Positions 24,794 through 34,092 are shown, counted from the first letter of the stretch. The stretch is 64,000 bases of DNA from Kitasatospora aureofaciens (GCA_000720845.1 JODU01000001.1:482108-546107), one strand, 5' to 3'. Numbers and translations are program-made. Notes: a model not told the origin generated them from the sequence alone.

Positions 24794-24975
24794 CCGCGTG
24801 TACGGCTGTAGCCGCGCCGGGCGTGCGGCCGACGGTTCTCATCGCGCCGGACGTACGGACCGTCCCGCGTGTACGGCCGTGGCTGCGCCGCGTGTACGGC
24901 TGTAGCCGCGCCGGGCGTGCGGCCGACGGTTCTCATCGCGCCGGACGTACGGACCGCCTCGGGCGTACGGCCGTG
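24794..24975. repeat. 94-bp tandem duplication across the MFS stop codon
   Basis: A 69-bp sequence at 24794-24862 recurs exactly at 24888-24956, a 94-bp period. The bases after each copy remain similar (GTACGGCCGTGGC). The second copy contains the stop codon and last residues of the minus-strand MFS gene. The first lies wholly downstream. Confidence 0.9.
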
Positions 24976-26219
24976 GCCGTCCACCCCAGCACCAGCCAGG
25001 CCCCCGCCACCGCGCACACGCCGCCCCAGCCCCAGTGGCCGAACGCGGGCCCCGCGAGGGCCGAGGCCAGCGCGCCACCCGCGAAACCGGCGACGACGTA
25101 CGCCGTGTTGGCGGTGGCCGGTGCCGAGGTGGTGGTCAGGGCCAGGGTCTGGTTGGCGACGTGGGAGGCGACCAGGGCGGCGTGCACCAGGACGGCGGCC
25201 GCGCACAGGGCCGCCATCGCCTGCCCGCCCAGCCAGAACAGCGGCACCGACAGCGCGGCCAGCGCGTACGCCGACCGTACGACCTTGGCGGCGCCGAAAC
25301 GGTCGACCAGGCCCCCGGCGAGCGGTGCGACGACGCTCGCCGCCAGCCCGAACAGGCCGAAGAGCCCGGCCGACGCGGTGGTCATGCCGTACCCCTCGTC
25401 CCCCGCGAGTAGCAGCGCGAGCGAGGTCCACAGGGCGCTCCAGGCGCCGTACATCCCCGCCTGGCGCACGCACGCCCGCCACAGGTCGGGCGAGCGGCGC
25501 ACCACGCCGGGTATCGCGACGAGCCCCGCGAACAGCGGGCCCCGCCGCTGCCGCCGCTCCACGGGCAGGATGTACGCGGTCGCCAGCCCCAGTACGGCGG
25601 TCAGTACGGCGGCGCCCACGAACACCGTGCGCCAGCCGAAGGCCTGTCCGGCGAGACCGCCGAGCACCCGGGCCGCGACGACGCCGGTGAACAGTCCCGC
25701 GATGACGGCGGCGACGTGCCGGGCGCGTCGGTCGGCGGGGGCGCGCTCGGCCACCAGCGGGACGAGCAGCTGCGGTACGACGGTCGCGGCCGAGGCGACC
25801 AGGACGGCGCCCGCGAGCGCGCCGGTCCCGGCCGCGGCGGCGGCGGCGAGCAGGGCCGCCGTGGCGACCAGCGAGAGGACGGCGACCAGCCGGCGCCGGT
25901 TCACGCTGTCCCCGAGCGGGGCGAAGAAGAGCAGGCCGGCCGCGTACCCCAGCTGTGCGACCGAGGCGAGCCAGGCGATCGCCGACGGGGTGGAGCCCAT
26001 GTCGTGGGCGATGAGGGGGAGCAGCGGCGCAGCGAGGTAGATGTTGGCGGCCGTCACGGCGGTGCACAGGGTGATCAGGGGGAGGAAGAGGCGGGCGGCG
26101 GCGCCGGACGGACGGGGCGATGCGGCCGTGGCCTTGGTCGTGGCCGCGCCAGTGGCCGTGTTCGTGTTCGTGATCGTCGAGGTGGGCGTGGACGTGGAGG
26201 CGGGCGGCGATGACGGCAT
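24933..26219 (-). CDS. MFS transporter (DHA1-like, 12 TM)
   Basis: 428 residues. A Thr/Ser/Ala-rich 45-residue leader precedes twelve predicted TMs. MFS motif A is recognisable (FFAPLGDSVNRRRL) after TM2, with a second copy (PLAGGLVDRFGAAKV) in the C-terminal half. Substrate unknown; family members export sugars or drugs. Its start lies 136 bp from a divergent TetR gene with two TTGGTT-type sites between, so it is presumably that regulator's target. The C-terminus ends in the duplicated sequence noted at 24794-24975. Confidence 0.9.
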   Translation of the reverse strand: MPSSPPASTSTPTSTITNTNTATGAATTKATAASPRPSGAAARLFLPLITLCTAVTAANIYLAAPLLPLIAHDMGSTPSAIAWLASVAQLGYAAGLLFFAPLGDSVNRRRLVAVLSLVATAALLAAAAAAGTGALAGAVLVASAATVVPQLLVPLVAERAPADRRARHVAAVIAGLFTGVVAARVLGGLAGQAFGWRTVFVGAAVLTAVLGLATAYILPVERRQRRGPLFAGLVAIPGVVRRSPDLWRACVRQAGMYGAWSALWTSLALLLAGDEGYGMTTASAGLFGLFGLAASVVAPLAGGLVDRFGAAKVVRSAYALAALSVPLFWLGGQAMAALCAAAVLVHAALVASHVANQTLALTTTSAPATANTAYVVAGFAGGALASALAGPAFGHWGWGGVCAVAGAWLVLGWTATAVRPRRSVRPAR

Positions 26220-26251
26220 GAGCGGAGCGACTCCTTCGAGCGCGCACTAAC

Positions 26252-26326
26252 AACTAACTGGTTGGTTGGAACTAACTCCGGGAGTCTCACCCGCATTCCC
26301 GAAACCTGTCAACCAAATAGTTGGTT
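26252..26326. promoter_or_regulatory. Two TetR-type operator sites
   Basis: AACTAACTGGTTGGTT (26252-26267) and AACCAAATAGTTGGTT (26311-26326) are related palindromes, 59 bp apart, in the intergenic region of the divergent MFS and TetR genes. AT-rich in a GC-rich setting. Confidence 0.75.
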
Positions 26327-26354
26327 ACCTCGTCCCTCCCGCTACCCTGGCCCC

Positions 26355-26933
26355 ATGGCAGCAAGGGACCCCGAGGCCACCAAGGCCCGGATCTTCGAGG
26401 CGGCGGTGGCGGAGTTCGCCCGCCACGGCATCGCCGGCGCCCGCATCGACCGCATCGCGGCCGAGGCCAAGGCCAACAAGCAGCTGATCTACGCCTACTA
26501 CGGCAACAAGGGCGAGCTGTTCGCGTCCGTCCTCGAGAAGAAGATGCTCGACCTCGCGATCTCCGTCCCCGTGGACCCGGACGACATCGAGGGCTGGATC
26601 GACCGCCTGCTGGACTACCACGCCGCCCACCCCGAGCTGCTGCGCCTGCTCTTCTGGGAGGGCATGGAGTACGGCACCGCCGAGCTGCCCCACGAGGCCG
26701 AACGCCAGGCGCACTACGCCCGCAAGGTCGCCGCCGTGCGGGACGGCCAGGAGCGCGGCGTGATCACCGACGCCATCCCGGCGACCGACCTCCTGTTCCT
26801 GCTGGTCGCGATGGCGAACTGGGCGGTCGTCGTGCCGCAGATGAAACGCATCCTGGTCGGCGGCGGTGACGACGACGCCGACCGCCTGCGCGACTCGATC
26901 AAGCAGGCGGCCCGGCGGATCGTCGACCGCTGA
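26355..26933 (+). CDS. TetR-family regulator
   Basis: 192 residues. The HTH region is IFEAAVAEFARHGIAGARIDRIAAEAKANKQLIYAYYGNKGELF. The C-terminal domain ends IKQAARRIVDR. Divergent from the MFS gene, with two operators between them. It most likely represses both. Confidence 0.93.
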   Translation: MAARDPEATKARIFEAAVAEFARHGIAGARIDRIAAEAKANKQLIYAYYGNKGELFASVLEKKMLDLAISVPVDPDDIEGWIDRLLDYHAAHPELLRLLFWEGMEYGTAELPHEAERQAHYARKVAAVRDGQERGVITDAIPATDLLFLLVAMANWAVVVPQMKRILVGGGDDDADRLRDSIKQAARRIVDR

Positions 26934-26952
26934 CGCGGAGGGGCACCCTCGG

Positions 26953-27017
26953 CCGGTCCCGAAGACCGGTCCCGAAGACCGGTCCCGAAGACCGGTCCCG
27001 AAGACCGGTCCCGAGCA
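26953..27017. repeat. 13-bp tandem repeat, five units
   Basis: CCGGTCCCGAAGA occurs four times exactly (26953, 26966, 26979, 26992) followed by a fifth unit CCGGTCCCGAGCA and degenerate copies to about 27060. It fills the gap between the convergent TetR and pseudo-kinase stop codons. Confidence 0.9.
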
Positions 27018-27063
27018 GCCGGTGCCGATCAGCCGGTCCCGAGCAGTCGCTCCCGGATTCCGG

Positions 27064-30000
27064 TCAGTTGGTCCCGATCCGCGTGAGCAGCTCGACGATC
27101 CGGGACTGCACCTCACCGCTGGTGGAACGCTCCGCCAGGAACAGCACCGTCTCACCCGAGGCCAGCCGCGGCAGGTCGTCCTGGTCGACGGCGGCGGTGT
27201 AGACGACCAGCGGGGTGCGGTTGAGCTGCCCGTTGGCGCGCAGCCAGTCGACGATCCCGGCGGCCCCCTCCTGGCGCCGCTGCACCCGCATCAGGTCCAT
27301 CACGACCAGGTTCGGCCGGAACTGCCCGGCCAGCGTCACCGCGTCGGCGTCGCTCGCCGCCCGCGCCACCTGCATCCCGCGCCGCTCCAGCGTCGAGGTC
27401 AGCGCGAGCGTGATCTCCGCGTGCTCCTCGATCAGCAGCACGCGCGGCGGGTGCTGCTCGCTGTCCCGGGGCGCGAGCGCCTTCAGCAGGACGGCCGGAT
27501 CGGCACCGTAGGCGGCGTCCCGCGAGGCCTGTCCGAGCCCGGCCGTGACCAGCACCGGCACCTCGGCCGCCACGGCCGCCTGCCGCAGCGACTGGAGTGC
27601 CGTACGCGTGATCGGCCCGGTCAGCGGGTCGACGAACAGGGCGGCCGGGAACGCCGCGATCTGCGCGTCGACCTCCTCGCGCGAGTGCACGATCACCGGC
27701 CGGTAGCCGCGGTCGCTGAGCGCCTGCTGCGTGGAGACGTCCGGCGCGGGCCACACGAGGAGCCGGCGCGGGTTGTCCAGCGGCTCCGGCGGCAACTCGT
27801 CGTCCATCGGCTGCGGACGCGGCGGGTCGGCCACCTCGACGGCCCCGCCGGGCCCGTCCAGCGGCTCGGGCCCCTCGGCGGCGTTCCGGTCCGGGGCTCC
27901 TATGGCGTACGACCGTCCGGCGCCCTCGGTGACCGGCGCGAGCCGTCCCTGACCGCCCGCCAGGGACGCCTGCTCCTGCTGGGCCTGGGTCTGGGTCTGC
28001 GACTGCGGGTGGGACTGCTGCTTCGGCTGCTCGGCGGGCGGCGGCGCGCTGGGGTGCTGCGTGGGGTGCTGTCCGGCGGGGGACTGCGGGCCCGGCGGCT
28101 GCTCGGCGGACGGGTGCGGGCGGGCCGACTGCGCCGTCCCGGTGGCGGCCGGGTCGGGCGGCGTGCCCAGCTTGCGGCGCCGGCCACCGCCGCCCGGGTG
28201 GTGCGGGGCGGGTGTGGCCGACGGCTGCTGCACCTGGACCGCCTGCCGGTTGAACGGCACTCCCTGGCCCAGGGTCCGCACGCTGATCGCCCGTCCCTGC
28301 GTCGAGTTCGGGTCGACGGGCGCGGACGCCTCGGCGGGCAACGGCTGCGCCGCGCGCGGGGCGGGCGCGTTCTCGGGCGGCAGCGGCGTGCCCCGGCTCG
28401 GCGTGGTGGCGGGAACGCCCTGTGGGGCTACAGGGGCGACAGGGGCCGGAGTAGCAGGAGGGGCGGCAGGCGCTGGCGGGGCAGCGGGTGCCGTGGGAGC
28501 GGCGGGTGCCGGTGCGGCGCCCGTGCCGGGGGGTACGGGGGCCGCACCAGGCGGTAGGGCGGTGCCCGGCGGGACTGGGGCGCCCGGCGGTACGGGGCTC
28601 CCCGCCCCCTGGGTGTCCGCGGCGGCGGGCCACGCCTGCGGCGCGGGGGCGGGCCGGCCGGGCGCGGTGGGCGCCGCGGTGTCGGGCCGGGCGGTGTCGG
28701 CGCCGGACTCGGCGGGCCGGGGCGTCTGCGCCTCGGGGCGGGCGGCGGCGGCCGGGGCGGGTACGGGGGCTCCGTGCACCGGCGGCGCCCCCTGCACCGG
28801 GATGCCCTGCGCCGGCGCGCTCCGCACCTGGACCGGCGCCGGTTCGTCGGCCGGCTGGACGGCCCCGGCCCGGCGACGGCGTCCCGTGGGCGCCTCGGCC
28901 GGGTGGGGCTGCGGCGGCGTGTGGTCCTCGGACTGGTCGTGCGGTACGGCGTCGTGGCGGCGGTCGCCGGGCCGCGCGTCACCGGGAGCGGCGGGCCCGG
29001 GCACCTGGGCCGGACCGGGCCGTCCCTGTCCCTGGCCCTGCGCGGGTACCTGCGCAGGGCCCTGGGCCTGGGCCTGCCCCAGTCCATGAACCTGCGCCTG
29101 CACGGGCACCCCCGCCGTCCCCCCGGACGGACGGTCGACGTCGGCGGGCGGCAGGGCGAACACCTGGCGCGGGGCCGCCTCCTGCGCCGCGGCGCGCTCG
29201 TTGGCCGAGGCCAGGGCACGGCGTCGGCGCCCCGTCGGCCGGTCGGTGTCCGCCGCGTCCGCCGGGTCCGACTCGCCGGCCTGCACGGGTAGCGCCGGGG
29301 GCAGCGCGTGCTGCTCACCGCCGTCCGGCCCGCCCCGGCGTCCGGTGGGCGCGGGCACGCCCTGCGGCGGTACGGTTCCGCCCAGACCGGTGTTGGACGC
29401 GGCGGCCCCGCCGCCGTGCTCGCCGGCCATGACGACGGCACCCTCGGACACCCCGGCGGGCCCTTCCTGGGGCAGCCCGCCGGCCTGGGCGGCCTCGGCG
29501 CCCGAACCCTCCGCGGGCCGTCCGCGCCGACGCCCGGTACCACCGGCTGCGGCACCCTCGCCGGGGCCCGCCTGGGCGGGCACGGGAAGCGGGGCCGACG
29601 CGGCGCCCTGCCCCTGTCCCTGCACCGGAGCCCGGGTCCCGGCCTCCGCCCCGTTCCCGGCCTGGGCCGCACGCCGCCTGCGCCGCCCGGTCGGTGCGGC
29701 GCTCTCCGTCTCGGGCCCGGCACCGCCCTCGTCCGGCGCACCCGCGACCGCGCTCTCCAGGAACGCGTCGACGGACGCCCGGCGCGCCCGCCGCCGTCCG
29801 CCCCCGGGAGCCGGCTCCCGAAGGGCCACGGCGTTCCCCGTGCCCGCGGCACCGGCCGGGTCGGCCTGGGCGTCCGGCGCGGCGGGGGTGACCTGGGCCG
29901 ACTCGGCGCCCTGGGGCGGGACGGCACCCGCCCCGCCCCCGATCGGCACCTCGAGCACGTACGCGCTGCCGCTCATGCCCGGCACCTCGTGCGTCTGCAG

Positions 30001-31593
30001 CACGCCACCGTGCGCCCGCACGATCCCGCGCACGATCGGCTCGTGCACCGGGTCTCCCCCGGCGTACGGCCCGCGCACCTCGATCCGTACGACCTCGCCG
30101 CGCTGCGCCGCCGCGACCACGACGGTGTTGTCCAGGTAGCCGCCCGTCGCCGACACGGGCGAGTTGCCGGTGGCGTCGACGCCCGCGACGTCCGCGACGA
30201 GGTGCGCGAGCGCGGTGGCCAGCAGCCGGGGATCGACCTCGGCCTCGATCGGCGGCGCGTGCACGGCGAACTGGACCCGTCCCGGACCGATCAGCTCCAC
30301 GGCCCCGTCGACACCCGCGGCGACGACCGCGTCGAGCATCACCTTCGTACGGGCGACCTGTTCGTTGCCGACGTCGAGGCGCTGGTAGCCGAGGACGTTG
30401 TCGATGAGGGTGGTGATGCGCGAGTAGCCGGCCGACAGGTGGTGCAGCACCTGGTTGGCCTCGGGCCACAACTGACCGGCGTCGTCGGAGGCCAGCGCGG
30501 CCAGCTCCCGGCGCAGCTCGTCGAGGGGACCGCGCAGGGAGTCGCCGAGGAGGGTGAGCAACTGCTCGTGCCGTCCGGCGAGCGCCTCGTACCGGTCCTT
30601 CTCCCGCTCACCGAGGGCGGCGTAGCGGTCGGCGTCCGCGGCGATCTCCTCCGCGTGCTTCTCCCGCAGCTCCTCCAGCTCGGCGACGTGCCGCTGGCGC
30701 AGCGCGGTCAGCTCGGAGGCGTGTTCCTCGGCGAGCCGCTCCAGCTCCTCGGCGTGCCGCTGCTCCGCCGCCTCGTGCTCCTGGAGCAGCGCGTCGTAGG
30801 GGCGCCGGTCGGTGAAGGTCATCACGGCGCCGACGAGCTGGTCGCCGTCGCGCACGGGCGCGGTCGTCAGGTCGACCGGCAGCTGGTCCCCGCTCTTGGC
30901 GAACAGCACCTGCCCGCGCACCCGGTGCTTGCGCCCGGAACGCAGGGTGTCGGCGAGCGGGGACTCGTCGTACGGGAAGGGCGAGCCGTCGGCGCGCGAG
31001 TGCAGGACGAGGGTGTGCAGCTCCCGGCCGCCCAGCTCACCGGCCCGGTAGCCCAGGATCTGGGCGGCGGCCGGGTTGACGAGGACGATCCGCCCGTCGG
31101 TGTCGGTGCCGACGACGCCCTCGGAGGCGGCCCGCAGGATCATCTCGGTCTGCCGCTGTGAACGGGCCAGCTCGGCCTCGGTGTCGACGGTGCCGGAGAG
31201 GTCGCGGACGACCAGCATCAGCAGCTCGTCGCCGGTGTAGCCGTAGGTGTCGTAGGCCTGCTGGCCGGTCTCCAGGTTGGCGCTGGTGACCTCGACGGGG
31301 AACTCGGAGCCGTCGGTGCGCCGCGCGACCATCCGGGTCGGCTTGGTGCGGGCCCGCGGATCGACGTGGTCGGGGCGTCGCATGGAGCCGGGGATGAGCC
31401 GCGAGTCGAACTGCGGCAGCAGATCCAGCAGCCCCCGCCCGACCAGCGCGGTGCCCGGCGTCTCGAACGCCTCCAGCGCGATGGTGTTCGCGTTGACCAC
31501 GGTGCCGTTGGCGTTGACCAGGACCAACGCGTCCGGCAGCGCGTCCAGTATGGCTGCGAGGCGAGCAGCGCCTCGGGATGGCCTGCTGCTCAC
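27064..31593 (-). CDS. Giant PAS-domain pseudo-histidine kinase with receiver-like C-terminus
   Basis: 1509 residues from GTG 31593 (AGGAGGGA upstream). Order: two PAS domains (about 10-135 and 145-265), a charged coiled coil (265-345), a DHp-like helix pair where the His box reads GDSLRGPLDEL (Ser-352 in place of His), and a GHKL-like domain lacking an N-box Asn and DxGxG. About 600 Pro/Ala/Gln-rich residues follow with repeated TGRRRR motifs. Two receiver-like domains end the protein. The last keeps phospho-Asp (NLVVMDLMR, D1433) but has EE for the acidic pair and no Lys. No TM. Likely a scaffold or sensor rather than an enzyme. Confidence 0.85.
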   Translation of the reverse strand: MSSRPSRGAARLAAILDALPDALVLVNANGTVVNANTIALEAFETPGTALVGRGLLDLLPQFDSRLIPGSMRRPDHVDPRARTKPTRMVARRTDGSEFPVEVTSANLETGQQAYDTYGYTGDELLMLVVRDLSGTVDTEAELARSQRQTEMILRAASEGVVGTDTDGRIVLVNPAAAQILGYRAGELGGRELHTLVLHSRADGSPFPYDESPLADTLRSGRKHRVRGQVLFAKSGDQLPVDLTTAPVRDGDQLVGAVMTFTDRRPYDALLQEHEAAEQRHAEELERLAEEHASELTALRQRHVAELEELREKHAEEIAADADRYAALGEREKDRYEALAGRHEQLLTLLGDSLRGPLDELRRELAALASDDAGQLWPEANQVLHHLSAGYSRITTLIDNVLGYQRLDVGNEQVARTKVMLDAVVAAGVDGAVELIGPGRVQFAVHAPPIEAEVDPRLLATALAHLVADVAGVDATGNSPVSATGGYLDNTVVVAAAQRGEVVRIEVRGPYAGGDPVHEPIVRGIVRAHGGVLQTHEVPGMSGSAYVLEVPIGGGAGAVPPQGAESAQVTPAAPDAQADPAGAAGTGNAVALREPAPGGGRRRARRASVDAFLESAVAGAPDEGGAGPETESAAPTGRRRRRAAQAGNGAEAGTRAPVQGQGQGAASAPLPVPAQAGPGEGAAAGGTGRRRGRPAEGSGAEAAQAGGLPQEGPAGVSEGAVVMAGEHGGGAAASNTGLGGTVPPQGVPAPTGRRGGPDGGEQHALPPALPVQAGESDPADAADTDRPTGRRRRALASANERAAAQEAAPRQVFALPPADVDRPSGGTAGVPVQAQVHGLGQAQAQGPAQVPAQGQGQGRPGPAQVPGPAAPGDARPGDRRHDAVPHDQSEDHTPPQPHPAEAPTGRRRRAGAVQPADEPAPVQVRSAPAQGIPVQGAPPVHGAPVPAPAAAARPEAQTPRPAESGADTARPDTAAPTAPGRPAPAPQAWPAAADTQGAGSPVPPGAPVPPGTALPPGAAPVPPGTGAAPAPAAPTAPAAPPAPAAPPATPAPVAPVAPQGVPATTPSRGTPLPPENAPAPRAAQPLPAEASAPVDPNSTQGRAISVRTLGQGVPFNRQAVQVQQPSATPAPHHPGGGGRRRKLGTPPDPAATGTAQSARPHPSAEQPPGPQSPAGQHPTQHPSAPPPAEQPKQQSHPQSQTQTQAQQEQASLAGGQGRLAPVTEGAGRSYAIGAPDRNAAEGPEPLDGPGGAVEVADPPRPQPMDDELPPEPLDNPRRLLVWPAPDVSTQQALSDRGYRPVIVHSREEVDAQIAAFPAALFVDPLTGPITRTALQSLRQAAVAAEVPVLVTAGLGQASRDAAYGADPAVLLKALAPRDSEQHPPRVLLIEEHAEITLALTSTLERRGMQVARAASDADAVTLAGQFRPNLVVMDLMRVQRRQEGAAGIVDWLRANGQLNRTPLVVYTAAVDQDDLPRLASGETVLFLAERSTSGEVQSRIVELLTRIGTN

Positions 31594-31805
31594 GAGACGC
31601 TTCCCTCCTGTTACCGCACTTGCCGACCGCCTGGGCCATCTTGCCAACCGGCCCGCAGCGTGTCACGCGAGGGAGTCTAAGGGTTGGGGCCCGCCGGGCG
31701 GCGTGGGATGGGACGGAGGTCGCACGAGGAAGTGACGTAGAACGTGTGACCGGTGGCCGCCCGGCCCCGTCGCCCGAGGCCATACGCCCAGGCCCGGCCC
31801 GGCGC

Positions 31806-32267
31806 CTACGACCGCGCCGGGTTCCCCATGTCGGGCAGCAGCGGCACCATGCGGTCCCAGCGGGAGATCTCGCAGCCGTCGCGGCGGTCGTAGGTCGCGT
31901 CGACGGGGCGCCCGGCCCAGGTGCCGGTGACGCGCGCGGTGGCGGGGCCGCCGTACTGCATGGTGCAGACGCTGCCCTCGGGTACCGGCGCGAAGACCTC
32001 CCGGCCCCACCGGGTGTCGCCGTCGACGACGGAACAGGCGTCCTCGGGGTGGGGGTGGTCGCCGCCGACGGGGTGGCAGTACAGCTCGTACGTGCCGTCC
32101 ATGCCCGCGCCGGCGTCGCGGACCGTGACCGTGAGGTGGTCGCCGTCCGGAGCGCCTGGACCGTCTGCCGCGGCCGAGGGCGCGGCGCAGAGGGAGGCGA
32201 GGGCGGCGGCGGACAGGGCGGCGGCGCCGAGGAGGCGGGCGGCGGGGGTGCGGGTGATCTGGAACAT
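31806..32267 (-). CDS. Streptomyces subtilisin inhibitor (SSI) family protein
   Basis: 153 residues. Sec signal (LLGAAALSAAALASLCAAPSAAA), then the SSI fold with four Cys forming two disulfides: YELYCHPVGG...EDACSVVDG and GSVCTMQYGG...RDGCEISRW. The reactive-site loop reads CTMQYGG, so P1 is probably Met, pointing to subtilisin-like rather than trypsin-like targets (inference from SSI P1 rules). Secreted protease inhibitor that in Streptomyces modulates extracellular proteases during development. The start MFQITRTP was chosen for its signal peptide. Confidence 0.93.
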   Translation of the reverse strand: MFQITRTPAARLLGAAALSAAALASLCAAPSAAADGPGAPDGDHLTVTVRDAGAGMDGTYELYCHPVGGDHPHPEDACSVVDGDTRWGREVFAPVPEGSVCTMQYGGPATARVTGTWAGRPVDATYDRRDGCEISRWDRMVPLLPDMGNPARS

Positions 32268-32447
32268 GACCTGACCAACGCGCCGGCCGCCCGGACGTTG
32301 CGCGACCGGCCGTGGACTACGCCGTAAGGGCTTTGCTCTGCGGCCCGCCCGCCTAGTACCGTAGGGGCCGATTGGTGACAGCGCGCTCAACTGTGTCATC
32401 ATCGGCACGCGCCACTCGCGCTCGCACGCGAGGTGGTGATGTTGTCT

Positions 32448-32538
32448 GGAGGCGTCGCCTAGTCCGGTCTATGGCGCCGCACTGCTAATGCGGTTTGGGT
32501 CTTAAAGCCCATCGAGGGTTCAAATCCCTCCGCCTCCG
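32448..32538 (+). tRNA. tRNA-Ser (anticodon GCT)
   Basis: 91 nt. Acceptor GGAGGCG/CGCCTCC, discriminator G, anticodon loop CTGCTAA, long variable arm, T arm GAGGG-TTCAAAT-CCCTC. No encoded CCA. Confidence 0.96.
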
Positions 32539-32548
32539 CACGATCACG

Positions 32549-32577
32549 GAAGCCCCGGCCCACACGGCCGGGGCTTC
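32549..32577 (+). terminator. Terminator after tRNA-Ser(GCT)
   Basis: Perfect 12-bp stem (32549-32560 with 32566-32577), 5-nt loop, followed by TGTGTT. Confidence 0.85.
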
Positions 32578-32729
32578 TGTGTTGCCGACAGCCCGCAGAC
32601 AGGCATTTGCCCAGGTCACAAGGGGTGTGGCCAATGGATTTCACATGACGGCGGCAGTCATGTAATGTTCTTCCTGTCGCCGCGAGCGGGCCGGAAGGGC
32701 CGGGAGCGGCGGTAAAACTGAAAAGACAA

Positions 32730-32802
32730 GCACTCGTAGCTTAACGGATAGAGCATCTGACTACGGATCAGAAGGTTGCAGGTTCGAATCCTGCCGAGTG
32801 CA
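32730..32802 (+). tRNA. tRNA-Arg (anticodon ACG)
   Basis: 73 nt. Acceptor GCACTCG/CGAGTGC, discriminator A, anticodon loop CTACGGA (ACG, A34 expected to become inosine through TadA, encoded at 58834), T loop TTCGAAT. Confidence 0.96.
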
Positions 32803-32810
32803 CACAGGTC

Positions 32811-32838
32811 AAAGGCCCCGGAGCGATCCGGGGCCTTT
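32811..32838 (+). terminator. Terminator after tRNA-Arg
   Basis: Perfect 12-bp stem (32811-32822 with 32827-32838), GCGA tetraloop. Confidence 0.85.
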
Positions 32839-32891
32839 GTCGTTTCGCGGCCGTGCAGCAGCGAAGTACGGCATAGTGACGCGCTCCGCCT

Positions 32892-33323
32892 TCACCCACC
32901 GCCGTCGGTTCGGACCTGGAACCTGGTGAGGGCAAAGATGATGAAGAGGTCAAGTGTCATCACGGGGATTGCCCATAGTGGGTAATAGGGGACGAACATG
33001 AACTGGGTGATCAGGCTGATGCCTGCCACCGCCGCACCGCCCCCGCGCCCCCAGCTTCTGTTCGTCACGACTCCCATGCCGGCGATGACGAGTGCCAGCC
33101 CGACCACGATGTGGATCCAGCCCCAGGCGGTCAGGTCGAACCGGTAGGCGTACTGGGAGGCGGCGAACAAGTTGTCTCTTGCGATGCCGGATGCCCCCAT
33201 GAGAATGCTGAGCGGCCCGCTGAGCATCATCACAGCGCCGGCGAAGACGGACGCTCCACTGAGCCCTCCGCTGTCGCCCGTCCCGCCATGCCCTCGCCGT
33301 GTCTCGCTCGGTATCACTGCCAT
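32892..33323 (-). CDS. Four-TM membrane protein, DUF7144 type
   Basis: 143 residues from ATG 33323, preceded by AGGAAGG. A 25-residue hydrophilic N-terminus is followed by four TMs with conserved turns: FAGAVMMLSGPLSILMGASGIA, FDLTAWGWIHIVVGLALVIAG, AVAGISLITQFMFVPYYPLW and IPVMTLDLFIIFAL. The AWGWIH and FVPYYP(L/I)W motifs are characteristic of this small actinobacterial family. Function unknown. Confidence 0.85.
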   Translation of the reverse strand: MAVIPSETRRGHGGTGDSGGLSGASVFAGAVMMLSGPLSILMGASGIARDNLFAASQYAYRFDLTAWGWIHIVVGLALVIAGMGVVTNRSWGRGGGAAVAGISLITQFMFVPYYPLWAIPVMTLDLFIIFALTRFQVRTDGGG

Positions 33324-33399
33324 GGTCGCCACCTTCCTGTACTGCAGCACGGTCACCGACGCACGACGCTGCGACGCCAGCCACGCTCCACTGCCAGGA

Positions 33400-33864
33400 T
33401 CACCGCGATCCTTCGGTATCGCGACTGCAACCAGCCGCGAGGACATGCTCGCGGGCAGCACGACGGGCCGGGAGCAGTTCGCGCAGGGCCGGGCCGCCGC
33501 GTAGGCACCACAGGGCGATGACCGGGTCGCAGATCGCGCAGCCCAGGGATGAGTCGTGGGCGAAGGGGAGGATCGGGCTGCCCTTCAGGTGGTGGACGAC
33601 GTCCCACGCGGTGTGCAGCAGCCAGCCGATGCCGATGAACGTCCAGGACGTGAGGCCCCGGTAGGCGACGTACAGCATGAGCGCGCCGAACGGGAGCTCC
33701 CAGGTCCCCAGGCCGCCGCCGGAGAAGTAGACGCCCCCGGCCCCGGCGATCCCGAGGGCGTTCAGGGGCCGGCGGTGCGGGTCCGGGACGAGGGACAGCA
33801 GCAGGACGACGAGGAGGCCGATGCCGATCGGCATGACGTAGGGGAGGAGGCCGGCAGGGTTCAT
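33400..33864 (-). CDS. Small integral membrane protein, DUF6010 type
   Basis: 154 residues with four to five TMs (LPYVMPIGIGLLVVLLLSLV, GAGGVYFSGGGLGTWELPFG, ALMLYVAYRGLTSWTFIGIGWLLHTAWDVVHH). Conserved His/Asp residues are in TAWDVVHHLKGSPILPFAHDSSLGCAICD, a feature of DUF6010 proteins. The basic C-terminal tail is variable. Function unknown. Same direction as the downstream DUF7144 gene. Confidence 0.82.
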   Translation of the reverse strand: MNPAGLLPYVMPIGIGLLVVLLLSLVPDPHRRPLNALGIAGAGGVYFSGGGLGTWELPFGALMLYVAYRGLTSWTFIGIGWLLHTAWDVVHHLKGSPILPFAHDSSLGCAICDPVIALWCLRGGPALRELLPARRAAREHVLAAGCSRDTEGSR

Positions 33865-34092
33865 GCGGGCACGCTATGCGGGGCACGGGGGGTGTCCCAG
33901 TGGCGTGAGTGACAGGTTCCGACGGATTGTCGCCGACGGGTCTCGACGGGCGCGGGCCCCCGGAGTTGGGCGACACGGCGGGTGCGGCGGGCGACCGGAC
34001 GTGAGTACGGTCCGCAACTGTGTCTAGGGTGAGCGCATGTTGAGAGGACCAGTCTTCATATCCGACCGGACGAGCCTCGACGGAGGCCGACG

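Noticed and set aside
22789..26253. 1154-codon open frame on the minus strand
   Set aside because: It is a shadow of the acyl-CoA ligase and MFS genes: repetitive Arg/Gly/Asp composition, no domain, and it crosses two real genes in the wrong frame.
26953..27017. CRISPR-like array
   Set aside because: Units are 13 bp in direct tandem with no spacers and no cas genes nearby.
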